NCBI GenBank assembly: GCA_900544555.1
Contig: UQWD01000009.1
Span: forward strand, 20,464 to 84,463
Direction of reading: 5' to 3'
Source: an uncultured Eubacteriales bacterium
Lineage (GTDB): Bacteria; Bacillota; Clostridia; Christensenellales; CAG-138
DNA length: 64,000 nucleotides
Position numbers and translations under genes: made by a program. Under the pieces are notes generated by a model. The model saw only the letters and a list, made by a program, of their open reading frames with translations. It did no database searches and was not told the origin of the DNA. Every line of letters begins with the position of its first letter. The first letter of the stretch is position 1. Shown here piece after piece: positions 8,653-17,567 of the stretch.

Positions 8653-9257
8653 AAGGGTTAATTCTGAAGGATTTCTTAAACATGCGCAAAACGATTGGGT
8701 TCGTAGGGTTGCTTACGGTTTTTTATACCGCGCTCTCCATTGTTAATAAAAGCCCGTGGCTGTTAAACTTTTTAACTGTGATGCTGGCGGTTATCTTTCC
8801 GCCGAACGCGCTTGCCTACGATGAGCGGGCGAAATGGGACGTTTATGCGCTTACCATGCCTGTATCGCGCAGGCATATCGTGCTGAGCAAATACATTGTC
8901 GGCCTCATACCAGCCGCGCTGGGGTGCGCGCTGAGCATAGCGACGCAATGCCTGTTCAGCTTATCCGAACCCCTGGACGCGGTTGTTAACTCTCTGCTGT
9001 TTTTTTGCATAGGTATTATCCTGCTGGCCGTCACGCTTCCGATACTATTTAAATATGGTTCGGAAAAGGCCCGGCTCGTGATGATGACCGCGATTCTTCT
9101 GCCCATGTTCCTGTCCTTTTTGTTCCAAGGCAGCCTGGACGCCGCGTCGCAAACGGCGATAAGGGCGCTTCCAGTTGTTATTCCCGCAGCAGCCACAGCC
9201 GCGCTTGCGCTTTCCATTGCCGTGTCCCTTGGTATTTACCGGAAAAAGGAGCTGTAA
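8649..9257 (+). CDS. ABC-2 family transporter permease
   Basis: 202 residues with about six membrane helices and the motif LAYDERAKWDVYALTMPVS, typical of ABC-2 permeases paired with YtrB-like ATPases. The four-base overlap with the ATPase gene indicates a single transporter. Last gene of the gntR operon. Confidence 0.87.
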   Translation: MKGLILKDFLNMRKTIGFVGLLTVFYTALSIVNKSPWLLNFLTVMLAVIFPPNALAYDERAKWDVYALTMPVSRRHIVLSKYIVGLIPAALGCALSIATQCLFSLSEPLDAVVNSLLFFCIGIILLAVTLPILFKYGSEKARLVMMTAILLPMFLSFLFQGSLDAASQTAIRALPVVIPAAATAALALSIAVSLGIYRKKEL

Positions 9258-9699
9258 GCGCCGCGGCTGACTGTGCGCGGCAAATAAGTGAATCGTCTGT
9301 TAAAGCGGGTGTTTATTCCATGATGCAAGGTTATTCATGTTAATTCCATATTCTCCGGTTTTAGGTATAGGCGTGCGCGCCGGCGGGATATATGCGCCGA
9401 ATAAAGTAATGGCAGCATCCGGGGCGAGAATGTCCCGCTCCTCAGGCTGAAAAAACCTCGGGGATTCGGCGGCCGCGGCCCATCGGGCTGTAAGCTGTGG
9501 TTTTTTCGTGGCAACGCCGGCGTTATTACCCCAGCCGCATGCGTTCAAGCTCGCAATTATCCCTCTATAAAGCGCGCCGCATTCTCCTAATGCCCAATGT
9601 CCTGGTTATGTTAGCTCGCAGCTGAGCATCCGTTAGAATATGAACGAACGCAAAGTAAAAACATATATTTATTTTGAAGGCTATTATAGCAATTTCGTA
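9258..9699 (+). other. Intergenic, no supported gene
   Basis: About 440 bases. An 82-codon leftward frame (9300-9548) is open and GC-rich but lacks a ribosome site and any family resemblance; it may be the residue of a lost gene. Confidence 0.4.
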
Positions 9700-9729
9700 T
9701 TGATAGCTGTATATAATATGTGTTAAAAT
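9700..9729 (+). promoter_or_regulatory. Promoter of the secreted-protein gene
   Basis: TTGATA (9700-9705) and TAAAAT (9724-9729) are 18 bases apart in an A+T-rich stretch just before the gene. Confidence 0.5.
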
Positions 9730-9756
9730 TTACTATAAATGAAAAGGGGTCATAGC

Positions 9757-10359
9757 ATGAAAAGAATTTTATCCAGCATTTTCGCGTTTCTCTTCTTAAT
9801 GCTCGTTTGCCTGCCCGTACATGCCCTTGGTACGTATCACGCGGGCCGAGGTGAAGTGATTCAAATCAATGAACCGCTTGTTGAAAAGGATAAGGGCAAG
9901 CACGCAAAACCTCAAGCGCTCAAGATCCCCCACATTGACAAATATCACAATATGAAAAGCGGCAATACGCATATCAGCGCGCGCGTGACTTTGCAGCGCG
10001 AAGGGCTATGCGGCTTAGAGGGCCAAATAAGCTTAGCGGGGCAAGAGGTAAAGCTATCAGCGGCGGGCAGCGCGTTCAGGTGGAAGGACGGGCGGTATAA
10101 CACATTTTTAGCAAGTTTCACGGGGACGGCGGGGAATGAGGCCGCCGCCGTAACGCTCAGCTACGATTACGATACGCGGACCGCTTACCTGTTTGCCTCC
10201 ATAGGGGCGCTGACGGAAGAATCCGCACCCATCCAGTTAACGTTTGGCGAGTTTAACCAGGCGATTGAAACGGTAAACCTTGAGTACATCAAAAAAATGG
10301 ATGAACAAGAGCAAGGCCAGTCCGATGGATGGGACGCAAACGAGAACATCAAGGCGTAA
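9757..10359 (+). CDS. Secreted protein of unknown function, N-terminal part before a frameshift
   Basis: The start at 9757 follows AAAAGGGG at good spacing. Residues 1-23 form a clear signal peptide (MKRILSSIFAFLFLM, cleaved after VHA). The mature part is predicted to be rich in beta strands (SYDYDTRTAYLFASIGAL). The frame stops with TAA at 10357. Skipping the single T at 10357 joins smoothly into the next frame (IKA then NGGKPIHQL), so this is very probably the first half of one protein of about 430 residues. No named family was recognised. Confidence 0.65.
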   Translation: MKRILSSIFAFLFLMLVCLPVHALGTYHAGRGEVIQINEPLVEKDKGKHAKPQALKIPHIDKYHNMKSGNTHISARVTLQREGLCGLEGQISLAGQEVKLSAAGSAFRWKDGRYNTFLASFTGTAGNEAAAVTLSYDYDTRTAYLFASIGALTEESAPIQLTFGEFNQAIETVNLEYIKKMDEQEQGQSDGWDANENIKA

Positions 10360-11044
10360 TGGCGGTAAGCCTATACACCAATTAACCACTTACTATACAA
10401 TGCCGAACTCAAGGAATGCCGCCGCGCTGTCCCTCTATTGCCCAAGTGAAATAGAGGAAGGCAAGAACTTTAAATTCTACTCCAAGGTAACCACGCTTAA
10501 CTCCTCCATCCTGAACTATGTGACGAGCAATATCGATTCAAGCGCGGACTGGGCGCGGCTGTACTCCGCAAACGTGGATATGTACTCATCGAACTCAGAT
10601 ATGTTAATCGTCACTTCCAGCCCCGAATCCTCGTCAAATACCGTTACCCTGTACGTACCCTATCTATCCGGCCCGAACCCATTGGACGTTTTCAGTTACA
10701 GCATATTTGAGGTTCGTGTGGCGACATCGTACACGGAAAAGACGCTTCATTATGAGGCTGGTTATAATGTCAAATCCAACCACCACTTCTATTTCGGCGG
10801 AACCGGCGCGGTGCCCCCTCCGACGGACTGGAGCGGGGCCACCCCGAACACTACGAAAAACGGGATAGGAGTATTTAATCTTATGACTTTCGTAGGCTGG
10901 GACGATTCTTCCATAAGCATGAAAGCAAAGGCGTCCATTGTGGTCGGCTACCGCGTCGACGGCCCCCGGCCGTACAGCAAGGTTGTCAAAACCATGGCTC
11001 TGGGCAGCAAAACGGCGTCTAAGACTATCCCGATTACGTATTAA
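10358..11044 (+). pseudogene. C-terminal part of the secreted protein, out of frame by one base
   Basis: An open frame of 228 codons continues the upstream secreted protein in the +1 frame. It has no good start or ribosome site of its own: the frame opens inside the upstream gene, and the first ATG after the break (10400, MPNSRNAA) lacks a Shine-Dalgarno sequence. The sequence (TTYYTMPNSR, SLYCPSEIEEG, FEVRVATSY) looks like a normal extracellular beta-rich domain. Either a real frameshift has inactivated the gene or the assembly carries one extra base. Confidence 0.6.
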
Positions 11045-11063
11045 TAAAAGGGGGTTCTGCGCA

Positions 11064-11612
11064 ATGACCAAAAAAAGGGTTTGGATTACCGCGGCGGCCG
11101 TGTTGATTATTGCCGCGCTTTGTATCGCGGCCGTATTGCTCTTATCAAGCTACGACGCTGGCAGAGCGAAAGCCGAAAAATATGTTGAGTCATTTGGCTG
11201 GCACATGAGCGATCTTTGGCTTAAATCAATGCACGCATTCGATAACGATCCTCTTAAGGGTATGTTCTTTGAAAGCGACAACAGATACAGCGTACCGTTT
11301 ATGCAGCAAATTGAGGATAAGGGAATTGAGATTGATCATGATAAAGAGTATACGGTTTACCAGTTCGATTTAGAGGAAATGAGTTTTTATTTTCCATTCA
11401 GAGCCTATGTGCTCTACGACGGGAGTGACGTCGTGTGTGGAAGCATTTCGAGTATAGACGCTTTTTCTAAAGAAGAGCTTGAGGCGATTGGCGTTACGAG
11501 CGGAAGGGATTACGATTCCTTAAATATGCTCGAACGCTCAACCTATTTCCCCATCAACATGACTGCCGAGGAGATCCGCGCGGCAATTATCGAGCAGCTT
11601 AACAAGCAGTAA
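11064..11612 (+). CDS. Membrane-anchored protein of unknown function
   Basis: 182 residues from the ATG at 11064, preceded by AAAGGGGG. One N-terminal membrane helix (about residues 6-29) is followed by an extracytoplasmic part starting AKAEKYVESFGWHMSD, which faintly resembles DUF4830-type proteins; this is not certain. The C-terminal end TAEEIRAAIIEQLNKQ is repeated 300 bases downstream in a gene fragment. It lies 19 bases after the secreted protein gene, so the two probably form one unit. Confidence 0.65.
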   Translation: MTKKRVWITAAAVLIIAALCIAAVLLLSSYDAGRAKAEKYVESFGWHMSDLWLKSMHAFDNDPLKGMFFESDNRYSVPFMQQIEDKGIEIDHDKEYTVYQFDLEEMSFYFPFRAYVLYDGSDVVCGSISSIDAFSKEELEAIGVTSGRDYDSLNMLERSTYFPINMTAEEIRAAIIEQLNKQ

Positions 11613-11647
11613 TGCATCGCTGCAATAGCCATGCATATCCGCATATT
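11540..11647 (+). repeat. First copy of a duplicated gene end
   Basis: About 108 bases covering the last 24 codons of the preceding gene and 35 bases after its stop. They recur with few changes at 11838-11944. A further shared block, 11699-11730, recurs at 11951-11982. Confidence 0.8.
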
Positions 11648-11780
11648 CAAGCGGTCTGCTTCTGAAAAGCGCCTCGAAACAAGTGAGCAGTATCCGCACA
11701 ATTTTTCTGCATAAATGCCGGGCGCGCCCAAAGGCTGTCAAAACAACCTGGAGATTCGAGGGCCGCGCCCCGTAGTCTAT

Positions 11781-11836
11781 CAACCGAATCTGACGACATG
11801 CGCGTCAGATTCACAATGCCTTGTCAGCAAGGGTTT
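11781..11836 (+). repeat. Dispersed palindromic repeat, copy 1
   Basis: A 56-base block that recurs at 60720-60776. Its core is a perfect 9-base inverted repeat, AATCTGACG (11787-11795) and CGTCAGATT (11803-11811), around seven bases. A conserved tail (ATGCCTTG, then AAGGGTTT) follows in both copies. It resembles a small REP- or MITE-like element. Confidence 0.6.
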
Positions 11837-11837
11837 T

Positions 11838-11909
11838 AACCTATTTCCCATCGTCATGACTACCGAGGAGATCCGCGCGGCAATTATCGAGCAGCTTAAC
11901 AAGCAGTAA
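11838..11909 (+). pseudogene. Duplicated 3' fragment of the 11064-11612 gene
   Basis: The last 20 or so codons (FPIVMTTEEIRAAIIEQLNK) match the end of the upstream gene, including its stop and about 35 bases beyond. No promoter, ribosome site or start belongs to it; the longer open frame from 11715 runs through the dispersed repeat. It is a leftover of a recombination event. Confidence 0.75.
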
Positions 11910-12040
11910 AGCATCGTTGAAAAAGCCATGCATATCCGCATATTGTGCGCAACTTTTTCTGTATACATTCCGGGGCGCGCCCGGCATGTCGTTAAGTCTC
12001 GAGCTGTATAAAACCCAAGGCGGTTCGTCCACCTCAAGCG

Positions 12041-12931
12041 CTATTCGTAGGAATCCAAACCCAGCTGAGCGCGTATCCGCTTAGCGGTTGGCGTAGCCGC
12101 AAGCCCTCCGTTGGCAGTCTCCCTCAAATCCGGGCTCATCGCGCGGCCCACGCTCCGCATGGCCGACACCGCCTCGTCCAGCGGTATAATGCTTTTTATG
12201 CCCGCGAGCACCAGATCAGAGCACAAAACGGCGTTCGCCGCCCCGATTGCATTGCGTTTTATGCACGGGCACTCCACAAGCCCGGCGACCGGATCGCATA
12301 CTAACCCCATCACATTTTTCAGCGCGATAGCGGCGGCGTTTACGCACATGGCCGGCGTGCCCCCACGCAGCTCCGTTAACGCGGACGCGGCCATGGCCGC
12401 CCCAGACCCCGTTTCCGCCTGGCACCCGCCCTCAGCTCCGGATATCGTGGCGTTTGACGCGATAATCGAGCCTATCGCACCCGCGTTGAACAGGCCCATT
12501 ATCAGCTGATCATCGCTCCAGCACATGGCGTCCCCGCACGTGATAAGCACCCCGGGCAGTATGCCGCTCGCCCCCGCCGTGGGTGCCGCGACAATCCTGC
12601 CCATGGAAGCGTTCACCTCTACGACAGCCATTGATGCGGCCACCGCCCGGCAAAGGAGCGGGCCCATCATTGAGCGAAGCGCAAAGGAGTGCAACAGTTC
12701 GGCGTCGCCTCCGGTTAGCCCGGTCACCGAATTCTGCTTTTCCTCAATCCCCTTGGTAATGGAGGCGCGCATCGTGTTGAGCGTCATCGCCATATGCTCC
12801 GCGATTGCCGCGCGATCCCTTTCGCCCCGCGCAAGCTCACGCTCCAGCATTATGCGCGAAATGGGCGATTTACGTTCCTTGCACAGACTGAGCAGCTCGT
12901 CCGTATTGGAAAACTGAAGATTCATACGCAC
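12041..12931 (-). CDS. sdaAA: L-serine dehydratase, iron-sulfur-dependent, alpha subunit
   Basis: Converts L-serine to pyruvate and ammonia with the beta subunit, using a [4Fe-4S] cluster. 296 residues, the normal length. Cluster region motifs are visible: GGCQAETGSGAAMAAS and VCDPVAGLVECPCIKRN supply the conserved cysteines, and APTAGASGILPGVL is the family signature. It overlaps the beta gene by ten bases and is the last gene of the long leftward operon. Confidence 0.96.
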   Translation of the reverse strand: MRMNLQFSNTDELLSLCKERKSPISRIMLERELARGERDRAAIAEHMAMTLNTMRASITKGIEEKQNSVTGLTGGDAELLHSFALRSMMGPLLCRAVAASMAVVEVNASMGRIVAAPTAGASGILPGVLITCGDAMCWSDDQLIMGLFNAGAIGSIIASNATISGAEGGCQAETGSGAAMAASALTELRGGTPAMCVNAAAIALKNVMGLVCDPVAGLVECPCIKRNAIGAANAVLCSDLVLAGIKSIIPLDEAVSAMRSVGRAMSPDLRETANGGLAATPTAKRIRAQLGLDSYE

Positions 12932-13584
12932 CTCACCTCCCTTACGTTAGGACACCAGTCGCAGATAAGCTGCCGTGTCCGTTCGTCAACCGGCGTATCC
13001 GTTTCAATCACCATATAGGCGTCCGTCCGGTTTCCGTGGCGGAATACGCGCATAAACGCGATGTTGATATTCTCCTTCGCCAGAATCAGCGACACGCTGT
13101 TGATAACGCCCGGAACGTCCTCATGCCGGATGATAAGGGTCGGATATTCGCCGGAGAATTCCACCTGCATGCCGTTTATCTCCGTTATCAGGATGTTGCC
13201 TCCCCCAACGGAAGCGCCGGCGACCTCGGTAACCAAACCGTTTGAGGATGTACATCGAATTCTCGCTGTATTGGGATGCTCCGCCTCCTCATCGCTGTAA
13301 CGGATGGTAATCTCAACATCCGCCTCCTGCGCTAGAAGCAGAGAAAACCGCAATCGCTCATCGTCCGGGGCCATTCCCAATATTCCGGCGGCTAAAGCCT
13401 TATCGGTGCCATGCCCCCGCCCGGTTTTGGCGAACGAGCCGTAGAGCGTAAGCTCAGCCTTCTTCACATCCCTGCCCGCAACCTTCCAGGCCATGTAAGC
13501 CAGCCTTGCCGCCCCCGCCGTATGGGAGCTTGACGGCCCGACCATTCTGGGGCCGATAATATCAAACACGCTGAAATCAGCCAT
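12922..13584 (-). CDS. sdaAB: L-serine dehydratase, iron-sulfur-dependent, beta subunit
   Basis: 220 residues. The N-terminal part has FDIIGPRMVGPSSSHTAGAA, the hallmark of the serine dehydratase beta chain, and the C-terminal 75 residues form an ACT domain (PTLIIRHEDVPGVINSV). It lies 11 bases after the pseudouridine synthase gene and overlaps sdaAA, so both subunits are made together. Confidence 0.96.
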   Translation of the reverse strand: MADFSVFDIIGPRMVGPSSSHTAGAARLAYMAWKVAGRDVKKAELTLYGSFAKTGRGHGTDKALAAGILGMAPDDERLRFSLLLAQEADVEITIRYSDEEAEHPNTARIRCTSSNGLVTEVAGASVGGGNILITEINGMQVEFSGEYPTLIIRHEDVPGVINSVSLILAKENINIAFMRVFRHGNRTDAYMVIETDTPVDERTRQLICDWCPNVREVRCV

Positions 13585-13595
13585 TATTTACTCCT

Positions 13596-14927
13596 TTAAA
13601 AGGGCGGATCGGCGGTAAACGTCCTGTTATCCAAATACGCCAGAGGCGAACCCGTTGGAAAATGTAGCGTAAGCCGTACCGCGCACAGAGCGACGGTACG
13701 CGCGCCCATCCGCCTGTTGAACTCCCTGTCCCCATATTTATCATCGCCCACAATAGGGTAGCCCTCATAAGAGAGCTGCGCGCGGATTTGATGCGTCCTT
13801 CCCGTTATGAGCCGAGCCTCAAGGCGGGAAACCTCTCCCTCACGCTTCAAAACGCGGAAAAACGTAATCATCTCGCGCGCGCCGAGCCTTGGCTCAGGGT
13901 ATACGCGCATCATGCCTGCCTCCGCGTCCTTAACCCCGTACGTCCTTAATTCCGCCTGTTCAAACGTCGGGCTCCCCTTTACCAAGCACTCATAATATTT
14001 ATCTATCATTCTGTCGCGCATAGCGTTTGAAAGCGCCGAAAACGCAATATCGTTCCTCGCGAAAAGCACCAGCCCGGTCGTCCCCCCATCCAGGCGGTGA
14101 ACGGGGTAAACACTGCCGAACGCGCGGCCAAGCCTCTCCTGCAGCGTGTCTTCCCCGCCGTCCTGTTTGGCCACGGTCTGTCCCGAAGCTTTATCCGCTA
14201 TGAGTATATTATCATCTATATACGCCACGTCAAGCCCCTCGCTTAATCCTTTAAGCGTAAACTGATAATCATTCCACGGCGCCGTATTATCCGGGGGCAT
14301 ATCGGTAAATACCACGCTTTTTTTCAACGTGGGGTGTATAAACGATAATTGATACGCCCACAGCGCAATCTGCTCTCCGGACCGCGAGCCCGGGTTATAG
14401 CGCTTGTCTCCATAGATTGGCGTACCAAAATGCGCAAGCTGAGCGCGTATCTGGTGATACCGGCCGGTCATCAGCTCAACCTCAAGCAGGCTTGCGTCCT
14501 GCTTTTGAACGAGCCTGCGGAATGAAAGCGCGGCGCGTTTGGCTCCTTGAGCGTCCGCTCCAGTTATGCGCGCCCTGCGCGCCGCTTCGTCCTTGACCAG
14601 GTAATCCTCCAGCATCGAATATGCCGGGGGATTGCCCGTAACCACGGCTAAATACTTCTTTGCGGCGGTTCTGGAACGGAATTGGTCGGATAGCCTCGAT
14701 GCGGCTTTGCTGGTACGGGCGAACACGATCACCCCGCCCACCGGCCTGTCAAGCCGGTGCACAAGCCCTAAATACACGTTTCCGGGTTTGTTATATCGCT
14801 CTTTTATATATTTTTTTAAATATGTAAGCATGTCCTCATCCCCTGAAGCGTCCGCCTGAACCGGCATGTTCGGCGGCTTAACCGCAACGAGGAGATGATT
14901 ATCCTCATATAAAATACGGATGTTCAT
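13596..14927 (-). CDS. Double-headed RluA-family pseudouridine synthase
   Basis: 443 residues holding two complete RluA-type catalytic domains in tandem and no S4 domain. The first (about 1-222) has HRLDRPVGG with catalytic Asp60 and GRYHQIRAQLAHFG. The second (about 232-443) has HRLDGGTTGL with catalytic Asp280 and GRTHQIRAQLSYEG. Single-domain RluA proteins of 220-320 residues modify uridines in 23S rRNA or tRNA; a fusion of two active-looking heads is unusual. It overlaps the upstream methyltransferase gene by ATGA, suggesting a shared role in ribosomal RNA modification. The first half resembles a common clostridial RluA subtype. Targets are unknown. Confidence 0.9.
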   Translation of the reverse strand: MNIRILYEDNHLLVAVKPPNMPVQADASGDEDMLTYLKKYIKERYNKPGNVYLGLVHRLDRPVGGVIVFARTSKAASRLSDQFRSRTAAKKYLAVVTGNPPAYSMLEDYLVKDEAARRARITGADAQGAKRAALSFRRLVQKQDASLLEVELMTGRYHQIRAQLAHFGTPIYGDKRYNPGSRSGEQIALWAYQLSFIHPTLKKSVVFTDMPPDNTAPWNDYQFTLKGLSEGLDVAYIDDNILIADKASGQTVAKQDGGEDTLQERLGRAFGSVYPVHRLDGGTTGLVLFARNDIAFSALSNAMRDRMIDKYYECLVKGSPTFEQAELRTYGVKDAEAGMMRVYPEPRLGAREMITFFRVLKREGEVSRLEARLITGRTHQIRAQLSYEGYPIVGDDKYGDREFNRRMGARTVALCAVRLTLHFPTGSPLAYLDNRTFTADPPF

Positions 14928-15778
14928 TCAGCTCGCCACCTGCCGGTCGCGCCGCATGGGAGCACCAATGAATCGCGCGTAACGGGCAGGCAGACTTCGC
15001 CTGCTTCCACGAATCCGCCGCGAGCGTGGAACGCGCATCGCAGCACGTTCAACAGAACCGACGGGGCAAGCCCGGTGGTATAGGAATTGATAAGGAAAAA
15101 ACGCGCGCGCGGTGAAAGGAGCTTTGCGCACTGTTCAACAAGCGGGTATAAATTCTCTTCTATTTTCCACATTTCGCCATTAGGCCCGCGCCCGTAGCTG
15201 GGCGGATCCATGAGAATACCCTCATACTCGCGCCCCCGCCTGAGCTCGCGCGCTACAAACTTCATAACGTCGTCGACAATGAACCTTACCGGGCTGTCCG
15301 CCAACCCTGAAGCCAGCAGATTTTCCTTCGCCCATGAAACCATGCCTTTTGCGGCGTCGACATGCACCACTTCCGCGCCTGCTGCGGCCAGGGCGCAGGT
15401 GGCCCCGCCCGTATACGCAAAAAGGTTCAGCACGCGCGCGGGTCGATCTCCGCCGCTGACGGCGCGCCTCATCCAATCCCAGTTTACCGCCTGTTCGGGG
15501 AAAAGGCCCGTGTGCTTAAAGCCGGTCGGCCGTACAATGAACGTTAAATCCCCGTATGATACGCGCCAGTTATCTGGAAGCTGCCTGCCATATTCCCAAT
15601 GTCCTCCGCCCATGGAGGACCGGATGTAACGCGCATCCACCTGTTTTGGCTCGCGCATGGGCCAAACTGCCAGCGGATCCGGCCTGAGCAGCGTAACGCC
15701 GCCCCACTTTTCGAGCTTATTCCCGCCGCCGGCGTCCAGTATCTCATAATCCTGCCATTGATCCGCCAGATACATCAC
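14924..15778 (-). CDS. Class I SAM-dependent methyltransferase, RlmI-like
   Basis: 284 residues. SAM-binding motif LNLFAYTGGATCALAAAGA and catalytic loop MDPPSYGRG are visible, together with the RlmI/RlmK-type lead HTGLFPEQAVNWDWM. The PUA domain found in RlmI is missing, as in many clostridial relatives. A 23S rRNA or other RNA target is probable. It overlaps both neighbours by four bases, inside the seven-gene operon. Confidence 0.85.
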   Translation of the reverse strand: MMYLADQWQDYEILDAGGGNKLEKWGGVTLLRPDPLAVWPMREPKQVDARYIRSSMGGGHWEYGRQLPDNWRVSYGDLTFIVRPTGFKHTGLFPEQAVNWDWMRRAVSGGDRPARVLNLFAYTGGATCALAAAGAEVVHVDAAKGMVSWAKENLLASGLADSPVRFIVDDVMKFVARELRRGREYEGILMDPPSYGRGPNGEMWKIEENLYPLVEQCAKLLSPRARFFLINSYTTGLAPSVLLNVLRCAFHARGGFVEAGEVCLPVTRDSLVLPCGATGRWRAE

Positions 15779-16827
15779 GCGCCCTCCTCGCCTTTAACGG
15801 CGGAAGCATGCTTAGACTTTGAGAACCCGTCTACAATTACTGCGATAAGGCCGAATATGATGTTGAAGTAATATGTGAACAACCGCCACAGCAGCATGGC
15901 CGGGAAGCGCGTCACCGCCGTGAAAAGCTCTTTAAAAACAACGTAAAACCCGCCCTCCGAGGCTATCGAGGCCCCGGGAAGCGGTATGAATGAAACCGCA
16001 ACGGTTAAAAGCGACTGGAGGAGCACTACATGTATCAGCGTAAAGTCATTTAGCGAAAACGCCCTGTAAATAAAATACGTGACCAGCATGTAACAAAACG
16101 CTTCCAAACAACCCAGCAGCAGTACGCTGAGCATGCCGCGTTTATGGCTGCGGGCGAAATCAATGGCCTTTTTATAATCGTTAATCGTGTTGTCCCATGA
16201 CGCGCTGGCTTTCTCGAAGCGTTCCGGCTTGCGTATAATTTTATGCCTGTGTAAAAATCGGAGTATGGCATGTCCGGCGCGCAAAATCAGCGAAGGCCTC
16301 AGCAATACGAAAAACGCGATAATAAGAATAGCGGCGTTAATGACATAACCGATGATGAAGAACACCTTTTCCCCCGCCGTCGCCGTTACGACCGTTTCCC
16401 ACAGCGCGGCAAGGCCGATAGTGGCAAGTACGGTTACGCCCAGCTGCCATGCCAAAAATTTAACGGTTAAAACAGAGGTCGCCGTTCCGATGGGTATGCC
16501 GCGCGTATGCATCTGTATAACCTGCATGGGCTGGCCGCCGGATTGGAAAGGCGTCAGCGCGCTGTAAAAAAAACCGATCATCGTGGTGATAACGCTTTCC
16601 CGAAAGGACTGGCGGTAATGCATCAGGCTGCAAATACGCTGGTAGAGCAGCATATCGAAAAGATAAACGCATATAGCGGAAACCGCCGCGAGCAGCAGCC
16701 AGCCCCGAGTAACCTGTTCAAGAGCTTCGCTGATGTTTTCAACGTTCGGGTCAAGCAGCGCAACCGCTACTAATACGCAAATAGAAAGCAGAACCACCAG
16801 TATCTTTTTAACTAAATCTTTCCTCAT
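15775..16827 (-). CDS. Flippase-like (LPG synthase transmembrane domain) membrane protein
   Basis: 350 residues with eight or so membrane helices, of the YbhN/UPF0104 family that shares the flippase half of MprF. The motif SALTPFQSGGQPMQV and the later PLPGASIASEGGFY are family signatures. There is no cytosolic aminoacyl-transferase domain, so lysyl-lipid synthesis is unlikely. A role in lipid or cell-wall precursor translocation is inferred. Overlaps the methyltransferase gene by four bases. Confidence 0.85.
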   Translation of the reverse strand: MRKDLVKKILVVLLSICVLVAVALLDPNVENISEALEQVTRGWLLLAAVSAICVYLFDMLLYQRICSLMHYRQSFRESVITTMIGFFYSALTPFQSGGQPMQVIQMHTRGIPIGTATSVLTVKFLAWQLGVTVLATIGLAALWETVVTATAGEKVFFIIGYVINAAILIIAFFVLLRPSLILRAGHAILRFLHRHKIIRKPERFEKASASWDNTINDYKKAIDFARSHKRGMLSVLLLGCLEAFCYMLVTYFIYRAFSLNDFTLIHVVLLQSLLTVAVSFIPLPGASIASEGGFYVVFKELFTAVTRFPAMLLWRLFTYYFNIIFGLIAVIVDGFSKSKHASAVKGEEGA

Positions 16828-16853
16828 ATGCCACTGTTATTCTTTCTTTAGAA

Positions 16854-17555
16854 TTAAGTTCCCGGTATCAGACCAAGAAGAAAATTGGAATGATAGAAAA
16901 ACGGTGCAAAGAATGATTCTTCTATTACGACGTTTAACTGTTCTGGGAGTATTGTCATAGCGAGCGGCGCAAGCATAAAAAGCACGAACACAGCCAACAT
17001 ACCGCGCAGCAGCCCGAAACCGGCGCCTATCGGCCCATCCGCCATTCTCAGCACGGGAAGCGTGCGCGCATGATCCACGCAATGGATAACAAACGCCAAT
17101 ATCAGCCTTACCACCGCGAATATAATCAAAAACGACAGGATATTTACGGCGACGCATACGATTGTTTGGTTAAAGTAATCGCCCAGCGTCGTTATCCCGT
17201 CGGCAGCGAACGCCTCACGCGCGATATTGGCGGTTACGGCCTTGCCCATGGGGTAGGGCAGGTTCGCTTCGCTGACAATATTGGATAAATCCGAGGCGCT
17301 GATGGATGATATGGCCCTATTTGCGTACTCGATACTTCCGATATATTCCGATCCCTCAGTATAATACAGCATCATGTTGAAAAGGCGCTCATGCCCCATA
17401 ATCGCACTAGAAACCAACGGCAAAAACAGCATCCCGGAAACCCAGGAGACCAGAAAGGAGCCTATGGACAGCACAGTGGATAAGAACCCTCTGTACCAGC
17501 CCGATAAAAAGAACAGCGCAAACAGCGCGAGAATTGCGATATCAATGATATTCAT
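16854..17555 (-). CDS. CvpA family membrane protein
   Basis: 233 residues with an N-terminal helix MNIIDIAILALFALFFLSGWYRGF, then a long extracytoplasmic loop and three further helices, the CvpA layout. CvpA is linked to colicin V export in E. coli and to envelope stress; in Clostridia it is commonly found next to DUF5711, as here. The gap to DUF5711 is 12 bases. Confidence 0.85.
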   Translation of the reverse strand: MNIIDIAILALFALFFLSGWYRGFLSTVLSIGSFLVSWVSGMLFLPLVSSAIMGHERLFNMMLYYTEGSEYIGSIEYANRAISSISASDLSNIVSEANLPYPMGKAVTANIAREAFAADGITTLGDYFNQTIVCVAVNILSFLIIFAVVRLILAFVIHCVDHARTLPVLRMADGPIGAGFGLLRGMLAVFVLFMLAPLAMTILPEQLNVVIEESFFAPFFYHSNFLLGLIPGT

Positions 17556-17567
17556 CTTTCCCCTCCT

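Noticed and set aside
9300..9548. Leftward 82-codon frame
   Set aside because: No ribosome site, no family resemblance and no neighbour in the same direction. It may be a gene remnant but cannot be supported.
10280..10357. Independent start for the second half of the secreted protein
   Set aside because: The first 26 codons overlap the upstream gene out of frame and read as low-complexity Arg/Thr/Ser; the frame makes sense only after 10358.
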